Source: Archilochus colubris | Lineage: Eukaryota; Chordata; Aves; Apodiformes; Trochilidae | Direction of reading: 5' to 3' | DNA: 64,000 nucleotides | NCBI GenBank assembly: GCA_023079485.1 | Contig: CM041083.1 | Coordinates: 63,555,810-63,619,809, forward strand | Shown here: positions 23,479 to 36,499 of the stretch, one piece after another | Layout of the letters: the number at the start of each line of letters is the position of its first letter | How positions within the stretch are numbered: the first letter of the stretch is position 1 | Translations under genes and position numbers: made by a program | Notes under the pieces: model-generated | Database searches by the model: none | The model's input: only the letters and a program-made list of their open reading frames with translations | Told to the model about the DNA's origin: nothing

Positions 23479-24011
23479 AAAAAATATGTTTAAACTCTTT
23501 GCTGTACGGTTTTGTAATTATCTGGGGGGATAGTGATGATGTGAAGTAACCTCTGCCTTGTTCTTTTTAGTTCCTAGAACACTGTGGCCTCTGAATATTA
23601 CTGCAGCCACATGTTGCAGACCAAAGCTGTACAGCTTTGGCAGCATAGAGATCCTGGCACACTGAAGTCCTGGTCTACACCCAGGGACACTAGAACTCTG
23701 GGGTTGCGTGCTTCACACTAATGGCAATAAAATATTTTAGGTTTCTCACAGAGGATTTGGTTATGAGGAGGAGGGCTGGGCACTGGGATTTCTGGGTTTA
23801 ACACAGGCTCTCTGACTTCTGGTAAGCCTGAGTGCCTCCTTTCCTTCATGGACCTCACCTGGTCATAAAGGTGAGGCTGTCAGAACCACCATATGAAGAG
23901 GATTCTCAATTGCCATTTGAACCTGCCCAGGTGTAGCTTATTTTGTGTGTAACTCAGGACATTTGAAAGGGCAGATGGAAATTTCTTTCCTTTAGCTTCT
24001 GTTGTGGGGGC
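23479..24011. other. Intergenic; no feature seen
   Basis: Unique sequence without supported gene, repeat or island. Confidence 0.5.
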
Positions 24012-24025
24012 TTTTACTTTTTTTC

Positions 24026-24054
<29 letters not shown>
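24012..24054 (+). repeat. Polypyrimidine/T tract
   Basis: The tract is T-rich with few C or A interruptions, ending in about 23 consecutive T residues. Confidence 0.85.
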
Positions 24055-24056
<2 letters not shown>

Positions 24057-26054
24057 TGTACAGCACTTCCTAGGAAGGTGGTAAGTGAACAGTCTTAGCA
24101 GATACAGCTATATGTTTGTCAGCTTTTTATTTCCATGACTTCCCAGTACATTGTTCCTTGGTGCTTTACTGCAAAGGGATTTCTTCCTTCCCCCTTCTAG
24201 TTCGTCAGCATCCCTGCCTCAACCCCCAGGAGTCAGTATAGCTCCTGTATTTGGGATTACCTGGTTTCAGCAGTGGGACAGCAGGGCTTGGGGAAGGTGT
24301 CTTGTTTTGTTTGTTATTTTTCTAGCAAGCAGAGGCAGAGTTCACATAGCTGTCCCACAGACGTGCTCCAGCTGCTGTACCATGTTTTTATTCGTAGCTT
24401 TTATTCAACTGTTATGTGGAAAGTAAAGGTTGTCTGCGCAATATGCCACAAAGATACATACCTCTATTAGCTGAGGAGGTCCTTGGATGGAAGAACATGT
24501 CTCACTCTCTAATCCACCTCAGGTTATTAACTGAGCCATAATAACGTGCAATTGACCATTCAAAAAATAAGTGTTGCTCTTGCATGAAGTTTGCTCCCTT
24601 TCTCCCTTAAGCCCTTCTCTCTACCTCTGTTATCATCATGGATTGCCTCCTGGCTGGGCACTTCAGCTGTCAGTATCAGTGGGCAGGTTGTGGCCTGAAT
24701 GTCTGCTGTTTGAAGAACATATGTGGTCTTGCCTTAAATCCCAGTGCAGAAGGTGAAACTGGCTGAATTGGTCACTGATCCTGCACAGAGGGTGGGTTGT
24801 GTGAACACAACGAGTGATAACACTTGTGAGGACACTGTGTGGTTTTGGCCATCATGAATGCTGGTGGAATGGCTCTGGGAATGCTGGTGGGATCTAGTCT
24901 ATGTTTGACTGTGTTAATATCCTCAGTTCCTGTGTCCTGGGGCTCCAGGGCAGGAAACTGCCTGGAAAGGGCAGCTGATCTTGAGGTACTGAAATACTGC
25001 TGGTTCTCAGTCTCCTCTGCAGAGGGATGTAAGGTAGCACCTGAGGATGTGGTGGGCAGGAGAAGGGCTTGCCTCTCCACCAGTTCCACTGCTTAATCCA
25101 AGTGTAAATGTAAAGTAGCAGCTAAATCATGACAGTCCCAGCTCTATCTTAGCCTTCTGCACAGGCTGCAGTTTTTGGGAGCAGCCCAGCCTTACAAGAT
25201 CAACTCACTCAGCTGTGCCAGCCAGAGCAGCCATGAGCTTCCCTGCTGTTGGCAGGCATTGACTGCAAGAAGATGAGGAGAGGGGCCAAGAAGGGAAAAG
25301 CAGCCTTGGGACTGGAAAGAACGGGGACAGAAAAGGAAATTAACAGGGAGAGAGCATGTGGTAACCCAGCTGGGATATGGCATATGAGAAGGAGGGTGCA
25401 AGTTTGCTTATGCACTTCCCAGTATAGACACTGCAGTGGCTTCCTTTGCTGGTGACCCTGGCACAGACAATTGATGGACAGTTGTGGGTGTGTGTGGAAG
25501 GAGATGGGGAAGAAGGGGTTGTGGTAACATGGAAGATTAACCCCACAGCAGTGGGGTCTGTTGGCATTGATCTCGTATTCTGTATTTTGTTACCCTTGAT
25601 TACCTGACCACTCTCATTTCCCAAAGAAAACCTGAGTGTTGTTTATATTCTGTGTAGGAAGGCTGCAAAGAAACCTCATGACTGCAGAAAACAAAGCAGG
25701 GGATAACACTGTTTGGTTTTTTGAATTAGTATTCCTCAGTCATTACTGAACCGAAGTTCCAGGAAAAAAAAAAAAAAAAAGAAAAAAGAAAATAAAATAG
25801 GGTGTCATGTCATGGGAGAAACAATCTTTCTCATGGGGTACACCACTTTGTGTCTGTTTGGTGAACGTCCCCTGGCACTGATGCTAATCATGCCCAGGTT
25901 TTACTGGGCAGTATGTAATGTAAAGCATTCGATAATTTCTTCTGTAGTTTCAGTAGAAATTTTTCATTTCCTAAACAAGTGTGCTGTGTTCCTACATCCT
26001 GTTAAGCCTCTGCTGTGTGCAGCTCCAGCAGCCCTACCTTAACAGCTCAGCTGG
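24055..26054. other. Intergenic; one A-rich tract
   Basis: No supported gene. Antisense-overlapping frames at 24,772-25,096 are not gene-like. An A-rich tract with G interruptions lies at 25,765-25,797. Confidence 0.5.
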
Positions 26055-26220
26055 TTTGCTGGGTGGTTTGGAGCCTTTTGATGGAAGGCGCTATTTAATT
26101 ATCAGCGGTGTTATATTCCCGGAGCTCCCTACATGAAAGCAAAACACCGGCAGCCTGTAATTAATCTAAGCTAATGTGCCACTATTTACACTCCATCTCC
26201 CAAACCAGACAGATGTAAGA
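26055..26220. other. Possible conserved regulatory element
   Basis: Two homeodomain-like cores (TTTAATTATC near 26,094 and GTAATTAATC near 26,157) flank a potential stem: CGGTGTT at 26,106-26,112 pairs with AACACCG at 26,143-26,149 across a 30-base loop that contains the palindrome GGAGCTCC. The texture differs from neighbouring DNA. The call is from motif density only. Confidence 0.25.
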
Positions 26221-27773
26221 AGACACCCAGCCTTCATCTGGGATCCTCCCAGGTTATTTCTGAGCTATCTTTGAAGAGCTGCAGTGAGCATATCTACCCA
26301 CCCTGCAAGTCCCTCAGAAATTAGAACCTTTAACTTTTTGAAGGAATGAGGGGGAGACTTTGTTTCCCTGCAGGGAGCAGGGTTTAATGTCTTTGCCTTT
26401 GTGTTACCACTGGGTAGCATGGTGCAGGAGCACAAAACTCCTGTAGTTGTGAATTTTGCGGTGTGAAAGTGTAAAAAGCCTTGCTTCCTCTGTTGCTCCC
26501 CTTGCTTTTGGCGAGGGGGCAGCTGCTGGCAATGAGGATGTGCTCTGGATCTCTTTGGTGGAAAGATGAGGGATTCTCTGGGGCTCTGGTGTTAAAAAAT
26601 AAAACATCATACGTTCATTTTCAATCAGTCTGCTACAAATATTTAGCAGGCAAAGGTGATGAAAACACTTAGAGCTGTGGAGAGACTGAAAAGATTATGC
26701 ATCCTTAGTTAGAGTGAAGAGTAATTAAAAGCAACATGACAGAAGTATATAAACTTTGAAGTAGAGAGAAGTAAACCAGGCATTCCTGTGTATACTTTTA
26801 TGTAATATAAAGTTTTTGGCGAAATTTGAAATAAAACATCTGACATAGGTGAAACTTAATGTTTTCTTACAGCACATAAATAATTGAGACCAAGAACTTG
26901 GTAGAAGGTACAAAGGACTGGACCTAATTTATCAATTAGATATTCATAAAAATCTTATGCAGTTTGTGAATTTTATGCTAGCTGGTTTAGAAGGGTTAAG
27001 CCTCCTGCTCCTGGACACCCTTCCAGCTGTGTCTGGTTAAATGCTCTTACTGGCCCCATAAGCCTCCAGTACTTTCCTTTGGAACATCTGGCAGTGGATG
27101 ATAGTTTAGAAGAGTCATTGTATGGGCCTTGCATTCCTGAACATCTCTGTGTTGAATGATTACTATAAACCTGGCTGGGATCAGAGGTGACAACAACTTT
27201 CTAATCACCTGAAGGCTGAGATGTAGCATATGAGGATGCTGTGGTCATCATCCTGGACTATAGATTGAAGATTACAATTATCCACCTTGTCAAACCATCA
27301 GCTCTCTTGTCTCAGTTGCCTCTTTGCTAGTCATCCATCCCAGTGTTGTGGTGGATAGGTGACCTCTGCAGGTCTGAGTTGCAGCAGAAGAACACATTAC
27401 AACATCAGAGCCCAAATACCTCCTATCCTCTTGGTGAATGATGCATTTTGGATGTGGTATTGTCATCTGTTCTTCAGCAATGTTTTATTCAGACTGGAGT
27501 GGGCTGTAAGCAGCTCAGTCATGTGGTGAACGCTTTTGCTGGCTTTGACTTTCTCTTCTTCCTAGTGTGCTTTTGGGCTCTGTTTTCAGTGACTACTGAC
27601 TTATCTCACTGCAGATACTCTGATGCAGAGTAGTCCTCCCCAGTGGCCTGGGCATGTTGTACTCTGGGGATACCCAGGACAGGGTCCCAGGTGCCACACC
27701 CCAGCGTTTTGCTGCTTTAGTGGAGGTAGCCTGCCGGCATCCCTGGCCTGGAAGGAAGAAACATTTGTAGTAT
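26221..27773. other. Intergenic; no gene seen
   Basis: AT-rich unique DNA with only short open frames. No repeat was recognised. Confidence 0.5.
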
Positions 27774-27788
27774 CCAGCAGAGGGTGCT
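27774..27788 (+). promoter_or_regulatory. CTCF-like core motif
   Basis: CCAGCAGAGGGTGCT matches the CTCF core (CCAGCAGAGGGCGCT) except for one C-to-T change. It is followed 25 bases later by a perfect palindrome. Binding is not established. Confidence 0.35.
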
Positions 27789-27812
27789 CATAAACAGATA
27801 TCCCAAGTAATC

Positions 27813-27829
27813 AGGTACCACTGGTACCT
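27813..27829. repeat. Perfect 17-nt palindrome
   Basis: AGGTACCA, one spacer C, then TGGTACCT: eight-base arms, fully complementary. It could be a dimeric factor site or coincidence. Confidence 0.6.
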
Positions 27830-28944
27830 CTACTCCAGTTCTCTGCTGGGTAAGCACAAGTTTTTGGTGACCATGTTAGCAGGCATTGTGCCAAGAGAAG
27901 TGGGTCTGGAGAGTAAACAGTAGGTGCTGAAGACCTGGCATGTACACAGGAGCCCTGTGGGGGGGGGCATGTTATCTTGGACTAATTGTTGTCTGGTCCC
28001 ATGGTTGTGGAGGAGGAGGAGACCTCCTCAAGCATGATCTTCTGTGCAGTTTCATCCAAAGGGAATCCAGTTTGTTAGTTCTAAGGCTGTATCAATTTGC
28101 AGACTGCTATTTGGGTAGTGGGATTGATGGGATATTTTCTTCAGAAGTGAATCCTGAATTTAACTACAATAGTGGTATGCTCATGGCTGCTCTGTGTTGG
28201 TGGTGTCAGGTGTGGTGTCATGTCCCTGTCATCCATATCGAGCTGACCCTTGTTTTCTGTGCATATGAGTGCAGATACTCCAGCTGCTTTCCATTCAGTG
28301 CAGTTTTTAGGCTCTGAGTTTTGAACTAAGTTTATGCCTGAAGTGAACTCAAACTCTCTAAGTGAATCTCCATCAAAGCTTCCAAATTTGATCAGATTTT
28401 TTTTAGTCCAAGCCACGAGGTATAATGCAAAACTAACTCGGCCTCAGATGTGCTCAGAAGGGTCACAAACCTTTCAGTGAACCTAGGTTGAGTTTGTGCC
28501 AAATCCCTGAACCAGGTGTATTTTTCATGTGTTTTTAGGACTGTGTGTTGTAAATGTCACATGGATCTGAAATGGAGTCCCCAGAGCAAACGTAGCATGT
28601 GATCAGAGCACTGGGATTAGGGAAGAAGAGGAGGAATTTTTCTTCAGATAATTATAGGCAGCTGAGTTGCCTGTGGAAAAAAAAAATCCTACTAATGCTC
28701 TGCACCTTTAGAGTACTTACTGTAGAGTAGGCATGACTGAGCTCCTCTGCATCAAAGGGGGAAATACCTGTCTGGTCTGTACTCTGAGACACTCTGGGAT
28801 TACAGAAAGATCATAAATCCTGATTATATCAAAAGCAGAAGATTCCACTGCTATTTGTACAAATGTCTCTTGTTTTCCCTAACACCTTTTCTACTGAAAA
28901 ACATCCCAGAGTATTTAACCAGCATACCTAATTAAAAGGTAATT
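27830..28944. other. Intergenic; no gene seen
   Basis: Overlapping sense and antisense open frames at 27,940-28,416 carry no recognisable domain. A G-run lies at 27,960-27,967. Nothing else is supported. Confidence 0.5.
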
Positions 28945-29182
28945 CACCTTTATAGTGCTGTCATGTGCTATAAGGAGTGTTTGCCTGTAGCTCTCAATGC
29001 ATTTTCCAAGGTGAGATTCTTCTTGTGAAGAATCCCCTTTTACACATGGGGAAAGCAAGGGAGGAGGAAATGTAGAATAGACAGGCTTAGGTTATGGCGC
29101 CAACCAAAGGTGGGGTCAGCAATGAAATTCCAGTTTTTTAGTTTTGGGCTCTGCTGGAACTTCTTCAACCACCGAACTGCAG
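28945..29182 (+). mobile_element. MIR-type SINE relic, plus orientation
   Basis: The matches run in MIR order: CTCAATGCATTTTCCAAGG, CCTTTTACACATGGGGAAAG, GTCAGCAATGAAATTCCAG, GGGCTCTGCTGGAAC and CAACCACCGAACTGCAG. They correspond to the remembered core (CCATTTTACAGATGGGGAAAC) and tail (GGAATTGAACTCCAG, CTAACCACTGAACTAC). This is one of the more complete old SINE relics in the window. Confidence 0.6.
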
Positions 29183-31919
29183 TTAGGGCTGGATGAAACA
29201 CAGCAGCTATTGAAACAATTCAGGACAGAAAGTGGAGGAGGGCAGAAATGTAATTATGCACGTAGGGAGCGGTCACGTAGCCAAATGCTGATGTTTGTTC
29301 AAGCAACGTGTTGTCTTTAATAACCACAAGTGTGGTCAGGTACCCATTTATTTCCTCTGAAAGACAACATGCTGGGCAGGTCAGCTCCCTCCAGCATGAT
29401 GCTGAAACACTGGGTCAGTGTTGACTCAGAGGAAGGAGCTCCATGGCCTGAGTCACCCGTGTTGCTTCCTGAGGGACCCTGGTTTCCCCAGGGAGTATCA
29501 GCAAGACCCATTGCTGCCATCCTGCTGCCATCAGATGAGATCATGACCTGAAGTGGTCTGGATACAATAAAATATAAAGAGCTTTCTTTAACTTGGTAAT
29601 AATAGTATGGTTTTAAAACTACTTGTTTAGCCAATGCTGACTATATGCTTACACAGCTAGCTCTGGCCTGGGAAAGACTGAAACCACAATGGCTAAGTAT
29701 AGAGGCCTCTAAAATATCTTCATATATGCAGTGCCTGAATACACAAACAGAACTGGCCTCTCTCCTGTCTACAGGAGCAATGTTTTCCATAGGATTTGTA
29801 TTGACAGAGGTTTTCCCCTGGAGTTATGCATATTTATTAAAATAAAAATCCTCCAGAACTGCATCCATGTGCTGAACCCCATGCCACAACTACCTTCAAC
29901 CTGATACAAGAAATACAATCTCTTCCTGAAGAAAATAAGCACTTTTTTCATTCTGTGGTATAGCAGGCTCCTGACGAGGGATTGGTGTATTTTTTATTTT
30001 TTTAAATTTTTTTCTTTGCTTTTAAGGAGAGGGGGGAAGCTGTTGCCAGGATTTCAGCCTTAGCTCTTGAGAACATCTAGTGAAGTGTGGTAGGATCCGT
30101 GGTCTAAGCAACCAGAGCCGTACTAGATGCTGGGCATACTGAGATGCATTTGCTTTTGTAAAGAACACACAGCCGTACGCAGCGTGAAGCTTGCTGCTGG
30201 GATAAGATAAACCCCTCTCTGCATTTAGTTCTTTGTAGCCTGTTTTCTGGAGCGTAAATCTGTCTCTTTTGGAGCCTGACCCCTGACTTCTCTGTGTGCC
30301 TCCTTTTAAGTGTTTGACTTAAACTGCTGCAGTTGCTTTTGGGCAGTTGCGGGCAAAGCAGCTTTTCTGTTCCTCTTCTGTGAGTGTGATACCTCAAATA
30401 TGTTCCTGCTGATTCCTAGCTGTGGGCTAGTTTTGTACTGACACAACATATTCTTGGGTAAATGACAGATTTCTCTGAACTGGGGTTGGCGCTACTCGCT
30501 CTGCACGTAGCTGTGGGCCGTGTGTGACATTGTTCTGGTGGGAGCCAGGAGGTGGTAGGAGTGGCACGCTGAATCCATGCCCAAATTATGTGCTCCAGGG
30601 AGCAACACCTGGTTTGTGAGACATGTGCAGCAGATGTTGCGTAGGTGGTCCTCGGGCACTTGTAGGTTTTCCTATCGTTTCCACCGTGATTATCTATCCT
30701 GGCTCTGGATCGTTTGCTGGCTCACCATAATCCTGGAAACCACCCAGCTTTCGTAATAATAAGAACTTGTCCTTCCTTCTTGGATACAGCAGCTTCTTTA
30801 AATGTTTGTAACAGTGCGCAGCTGAATATATAGACAGTTCTTTCAACACTGAGCCCCTGTCTGACACAATGTGTCTGCAGTTACTGTACTCAAGCTGCGT
30901 TTTGGAACCCTTCTGTCTACAAGGGCTGTTCATTCTTCAGGGAAATGGTATGGAACAGGGCAAAAATGAACATGTGCTGGGATCTCTTCTCATTGTGGTG
31001 TGAGGCTCTGAGACAGGGATATCAGGAACAGGAATACTGATGATCATGTTTGAGACTTCTATGATGATTTCTATGCAGGGGTCTTGAGTATCTTTTTTAA
31101 ACTTCCGAAAATAAGCTTTTCTATCCTCATACATGCATAGTACTCTCAGTTTAAGCATGAAACAGCTTAGATGCAAAGGGATGGTGGCAGGACTTGCCTG
31201 CAGATGTGTGATGAGCCTGGAACAGAACCCACTCTTGTTATTTTTTACAAGGAAGTACAAGTCACCAGGAGCTCCTGTGATGCTCTGGGACACCTGTGTG
31301 CCTAGACTGTTAGAAAACCTCAAGCTGTAAGTATCTTCACTTGCCTTGCTCCACACCGATGCCCCATGTATTATGTAGCTACGCACGAGGGCAATGCACT
31401 GTGTTAAGATACAGAACTAGATGTCCTAGATGAGCAATGTTATTTCTGTACTGTCTGGTAGCTTGGAACTTCTTTTCAGTGACAAGCTTGAAATTGAGTC
31501 TCAGAAGTAGCAGTGATAGCACAAGGAGAACAGAGGTCCCTACCTACCTGTGTGACATACCTTGTCTGGGTACAGTAACAATCAGCATGGCTACTCTGCC
31601 GAGAGCTGGAAAAGGATTTTTTTTTTTCACTCTCTTTGTGATTGTGGGACATCTTGTACTGCTGACAGAATTGACAAGAGCCCATGAAGGTCAAAGGTCT
31701 GTAATGCTCATGCCAAGACAGCGTCAGTGGAGTGTCCACACTGAAGAGGAGTGGTTCTAGTTGTAATGGTCTCTCGGTTCCCTCTTTTCCCTTGCATCAT
31801 AAAGCTATACTAGAAAAAGAAGATCCTTCGACTTTGTGCAGCTCCATGTGGAATGCTGGTTATCTGCCATAAAATAAATATGTCCACTATCCAGTCCTCT
31901 TAGGTTTTTAAATCCCCTT
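29183..31919. other. Intergenic; no gene seen
   Basis: Unique DNA with short open frames only, for example 31,437-31,760 plus and its antisense 31,476-31,739. Splice-donor-like GTAAGTATC at 31,327 has no convincing exon before it. No CpG island. Confidence 0.5.
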
Positions 31920-32245
31920 CCAGTGCCTGAAGGGCATCTACAGGAAAGCTGGGGAGGGACTTTTTATAAGGGAATGTAGTGATAGGTAATGCCTTTAAGC
32001 TGGAAAGGGATAGATTTATATTAGATATACGGAAGAAGTTCTTTAGTGTGAGGGTGGTGAGACACTGGAACAAGTTGCCCAGGGAAGTTGTGTATACCTC
32101 TTCCCTGGAAGTGTTCAAGGCCAGGTTGGATGGGGCTTTGTGCAGCCTGGTCTGGTGGGAGGTGTCCCTGCCCATGGCAGAGGGGTTAGAACTAGATGAT
32201 CTTTAAGGTCCCTTCCAACCAAAACCACTCTATAATTCTGTGATT
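31920..32245 (+). mobile_element. CR1 LINE, 5'-truncated 3' fragment, plus orientation
   Basis: The fragment encodes a decayed end of CR1 ORF2 ([19 protein letters not shown], then [20 protein letters not shown]) and ends in the typical 3' UTR: GAACTAGATGATCTTTAAGG, CCCTTCCAACC and ATTCTGTGATT. Severe 5' truncation is usual for CR1. A small internal deletion is likely near 31,975. It is not autonomous. Confidence 0.92.
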
Positions 32246-35009
32246 GAGTCTTATTGAGCTGAGCACATCCCTCACGTCTCCATCGGTGGCTCCAGGTAGG
32301 AGACAGAAATACAGTCCCTGTTGACTTCTGTGGGGAATGCTGCTGTTAAATCAAGGGGTATGAGAGAACACCTGTAAGGAGCAGGGCTGCCAGATGTCTA
32401 TAAAATAAAGTAGTGGGAGTGCTGGTACAGCGGGTAGATACTGAGTTATCCACATGTTTTAGCAAACTTTAGCAATTTGCAAGTGGCAAATTGTTGTTTT
32501 TTTGTTTTTTTTAAATATCTTTATGGTATATATTATAATAATTTTGTAAAATATAAAATCTTTATAACATCCCGGTGAGCAAATTGCTTCACATGGGGAT
32601 TTGAGATTTAAGTCTTGCAGGCAACAAACATTTGTGAGGATCATAATAGTTTCCAGACATATTTATCATACATCTAGAAATCCACCTGCATAATGCAGGA
32701 TGATAATTGGTCCCTTCACAAGGCCCTCTGCAGAGGTGGAGCTGAAGCATGTTGCATCAGAGATGCATCTGCAAGGAGCTGAGCACAAGTACTAAGGAAA
32801 AGGAGTTATGGTCCAGGCCATACATAAGAGGTTGCCCTAAACGGAACAGTCATCAGCTCTTTTCTGTTATCACTTGTGGAGAGCGTTAAAACCACAGCTT
32901 AATCTATAGGAAAACCAGAATATGGTGGATATGGAGAAAAATTATTAGAAGTAAACTGGAAGTGGTTGGGTAGGGAAGCTGCAGGCTATGCCTTTAGGCA
33001 GAATTTTAGGAATGGGTAAGATAAATCCTTGTCAGGAATGATCCAAGTATACTTGATCCTACCTCTGTGCAGAATTGGGATGATGATCTCTGGAAGTCCC
33101 TCATGTTTCTATACTGTAAGTAGGGCTTTTCAAGGTTTTCCATTGACAGAAGTCTGTGTATGAATAGAAAGATTCAGGAGTCCAAGAGTGAGGCCTGCTG
33201 ACAACATTCAGGAGGCAACAGGCTGACATTTCCAGCAGGCTTGGAAAGATCTGTTTCTCTTAAAGTACTAAAGGGCAGCTCTCCTTTGGTGCTATGCCTG
33301 GTGTTCTGTTACTTAGGGTGAGAAGATGGAGCTAAATCTCACTCTTCACTTGATCTTACACTTGTAGCACTGGTAGTGAGTCACAGAGTTCACAATCCTA
33401 CCCTGCTGGTTACTGGGTCCCTTATCTTTGGGTGCCGAAGCTTTCACACTATCTTGGAGAGCAAATTCATCCATCTTTCAGAAGTTAGACATGTGCAGAG
33501 TATCTTGACGCACATCAGCCTTAATGAGTAATTTTGAGCAGCTAAGCCACTGGTCTTTTTATCTTACTGTCTTAAAACTCTGCAAAAACAGTGTCCCTAT
33601 GGATGGAAAGAATGAGTTAGAGATGGGCAAAGGACCTGATCCAAGAAAAAAAAAAAATCCACACAATCCAATACATTTAGGCAGTAAGCAAAATTACAAA
33701 ATCTAAATCCCCAGCTTAAGCACCACCTAGCTCCTACAGGCATCTAAATTCCACAAATGCCTCGTTTGCCTTTTTCTCAGTGTTTGTTTATCTGGTTTTT
33801 AAAATTAGTTTTATTTTAACACCCCTCAGGTGCTGAGCGTTGTAATTTCGTGTCTGCCCAAAACTGCACGAGTCTGATCATGATCCAGAAAGCAAGCACC
33901 CTGACCCCCTGGCCTTCCTTCCTGGGTGCTTTCAGAGTGCACCTAGCACCCACAGACAGGATAAGATTGAAAACCCAGTGGCAGCTGCCACTTTCTTTTG
34001 AAACATCTTACATAGCAGCCAAATGGCTGGAAAACTCGGGTCAAAACCTGATTCACTGTTTCATCCAGCAGCTGCCCCTGGTTCTCAAAGGAGAGACTGG
34101 CCCCCAGAGCAAAGGCTTGTGCGCTGTAGCGTCATGTACTCTGTTTCTTGCAGCAGATCTCAAATAATCATTGGTGTGGCTTAGATGAGAATAGTGAAGA
34201 GCAGCCCTTTCTCCTGGATGGTTTCTCCAGGAGGGGTAGGTTTGAAGTGCCATGAAGGAAAGGAAGAATTAAAGCAGGTCTCCCGCTTCCCTCAGTGCTG
34301 TTTCAAAGCAGGGCATGCAGCTGCTTCCTCCTGTTTGCTTGCATGCAAGCTGGTGTGCAGCAATTGCTGGTAGAGGAGAAGCACCTAATTTTGGATCACA
34401 GTGAGCGTGGGCAGTTTCTGGTAGCTCTGAGCAAGGTATGGAGCTCCTCAGGCAAGAGAGCCAGTGGCATTTCTCCTCTGGTTGGCCCATGATAAATGTG
34501 CTGACAGTAAGTGGCTCTGTGCCCAGCAGGAAGTTGTTTTGGAGCCTTGAAGGTGTCTGATTCTTCTCAGAAGAGAACAAAAGCCCTGAGGACCGCAGCC
34601 CCAGGACCCACCCCTGGAGCAAGGCTGTTAAAAGCTGGGTGTTGCAGTGCATGCATCTTCAGTGCCAGGGCTTTTTTGGAGCTTGCTACAAGTAACTTGT
34701 GTGAGACCTCCTGCGTAATGGCTTTGCAGAGCCAAAGCCCAGCCTGTCCAGTGGACCGCATCCCTTGCCTTGGACCTCCTCCCCCGCCTTGGTTTTTCAG
34801 TTCAACAAGGCTCCCAAGTCTGGAACTGGTATCTTTTTTCTCAAGCTGTTACTGCAAATATCCCAAGCTTCTAGTGTTGGTTCTACTGAAAAGCATTTCT
34901 GATTGTTGCATGGTGACTGGAGTCGACTTGTCTAACCCAAAGGCTGGGGTCTGTCCTGCGGGACAGAGGGGATGTGTGCTGCCCAGCTGAGTATTGGTTT
35001 TGCTGTATC
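32246..35009. other. Intergenic; no gene seen
   Basis: Unique DNA. A TA-rich patch lies at 32,500-32,570 and an A-run at about 33,645-33,656. A 159-codon frame at 34,511-34,990 plus overlaps minus-strand frames and matches no family. Confidence 0.5.
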
Positions 35010-35310
35010 CAGCTGCAGTGGTTTAGGTTTCTGGCTGAATCTGTCTGGAAGCGGCACAGAGCAAAATACAAAGAGAGGGAGGGTCGTAAGTACTCCCATT
35101 CTCTCCTGATAATCCCTTAAAAAATAATTGCAGGCCTAAACCTCTGGCCTCTAGCAAATTTTCCACTCGATTAGAGGCTTTTGTGAAGCTAGGGTAAGGG
35201 ACATGCAGACTTGCACATTGTGCCACTGCCCGAAACTTCCAGCTGGGATTTTTTCCATCAAAAGGGGATTTTAGTAAAACCATTATAAGGGGCTTAGTCA
35301 CAGAAAAGCA
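35010..35310. other. Possible conserved non-coding element
   Basis: Unique sequence with balanced composition and motif words such as CCTGATAATCCC (35,105) and CTCGATTAGAGG (35,167). No coding potential was recognised. Evidence is texture only. Confidence 0.18.
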
Positions 35311-36169
35311 GTTGAGCTGAGACAGGGGTAGATTAGCTTTAACATGCTTGTTTTTGGCACCAGGGACAGGGTAGAAGTTACACCCAGCCGCTCACATGCA
35401 GCCTCCCCCATCTGGCTGAGTCCCCACCAGGTGTAGGGGGGGGGAGATGTCCCCTCATGTCCCCATGATGTCCCTGCAGCACTCTGCATCTGAAATCTGT
35501 GCAGAGAACAGGCAGCCCCGGTGCAAGTCCTTGCTCCCTGTGGTCTGGAAACCAGAAGTTGCTGTGGCAGGGTCAGTCCTTGGTGTGGTCTGAGTGATCT
35601 TTTTTGCTAATGGACAGGTGTGTCCCTGGTCAGAAAACCATGAGGGGTAAAAGCCTTTGCAGCCTTAAGGACTGCGTCCTGCCTGTGCCTTTGATCCGTG
35701 TGGGTGGTCCCATGCAGGGACAGGCCCGGTGAAGATGTAGATAAAGCAGCTGGGAGAGCTGCCACCCCAGCCATACCTGTTGTTGTGACTTGGACCTTCA
35801 GGGCTGTCAAGGCAGTGCTTTTTATTAGCTCTGCATTTGTCTGCAAGACTCACTGTTGTCAAAATAAAAGCCATGAAGAGTCAGAACATGTAGGGGATGG
35901 TTTGCCAGAGCAGTCCCTTCAGCTGGGATTTCTTCCCACACTTGTACACTAGCTCTTCTGGGGGTCTTTGGTGGGAAGAGTAGGAAGATGTCCTCTGCAC
36001 TTAGTGTTTCTCTGCTCTGATCTTCCCTCTCTCTCTAGCGTTACACGGGGCTGGAAAACTCATTTCAGGTTTCACCATACCAAGTGGCACAAAAAAACAG
36101 CGGGACCACAGATGATGGGTGAAGGGGGGGGGCAGGGAAGGTGAGTTTGCCCACTCAGGGATTTGGGGC
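35311..36169. other. Intergenic; no gene seen
   Basis: A short G-run lies near 35,436. No supported exon or repeat. A longer G-run at 36,125-36,132 announces the GC-rich islet to the right. Confidence 0.5.
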
Positions 36170-36480
36170 ATACCTTCAGTCAAGCTGCTTCGACCTCATC
36201 CTTTTTCCCGGGATGAGTCAGCCAGACGCATCCTCCCTTTTCTCCCCCGGCCACGGGGAGCCGGGGTTCCGATGGGGCCCCCCGTTGGGGGGGGGGGGAA
36301 GAGGAGGGGGTAGGCGGGTTGACCTGGTGGCTGGCGGTGACACTCAGCGGGCAATGCTTCCCCCTGGCGGAACGGAGCCCCAACTGCAGGCCTGGCCCAG
36401 CCCGACCCGACCCGAACCGGAGCGGGGATGCGACAGGTCCCGAAAGGTTCTGAGAGATGGGGTTAGAAACCTATCGGTGG
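36170..36480. promoter_or_regulatory. Small CpG islet with G-runs
   Basis: About 300 bases of GC-rich, CpG-containing DNA are isolated in AT-rich surroundings. It holds GATGAGTCAGCC (AP-1/NF-E2-like, near 36,213), a run of about a dozen G at 36,285-36,298 followed by further G blocks to 36,320 (potential G-quadruplex), and repeated CCCGACC words near 36,400-36,416. No TATA box and no linked exon were found. It may be an orphan promoter or enhancer. Confidence 0.45.
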
Positions 36481-36499
36481 CAATGCGGCTCCGGATGAA

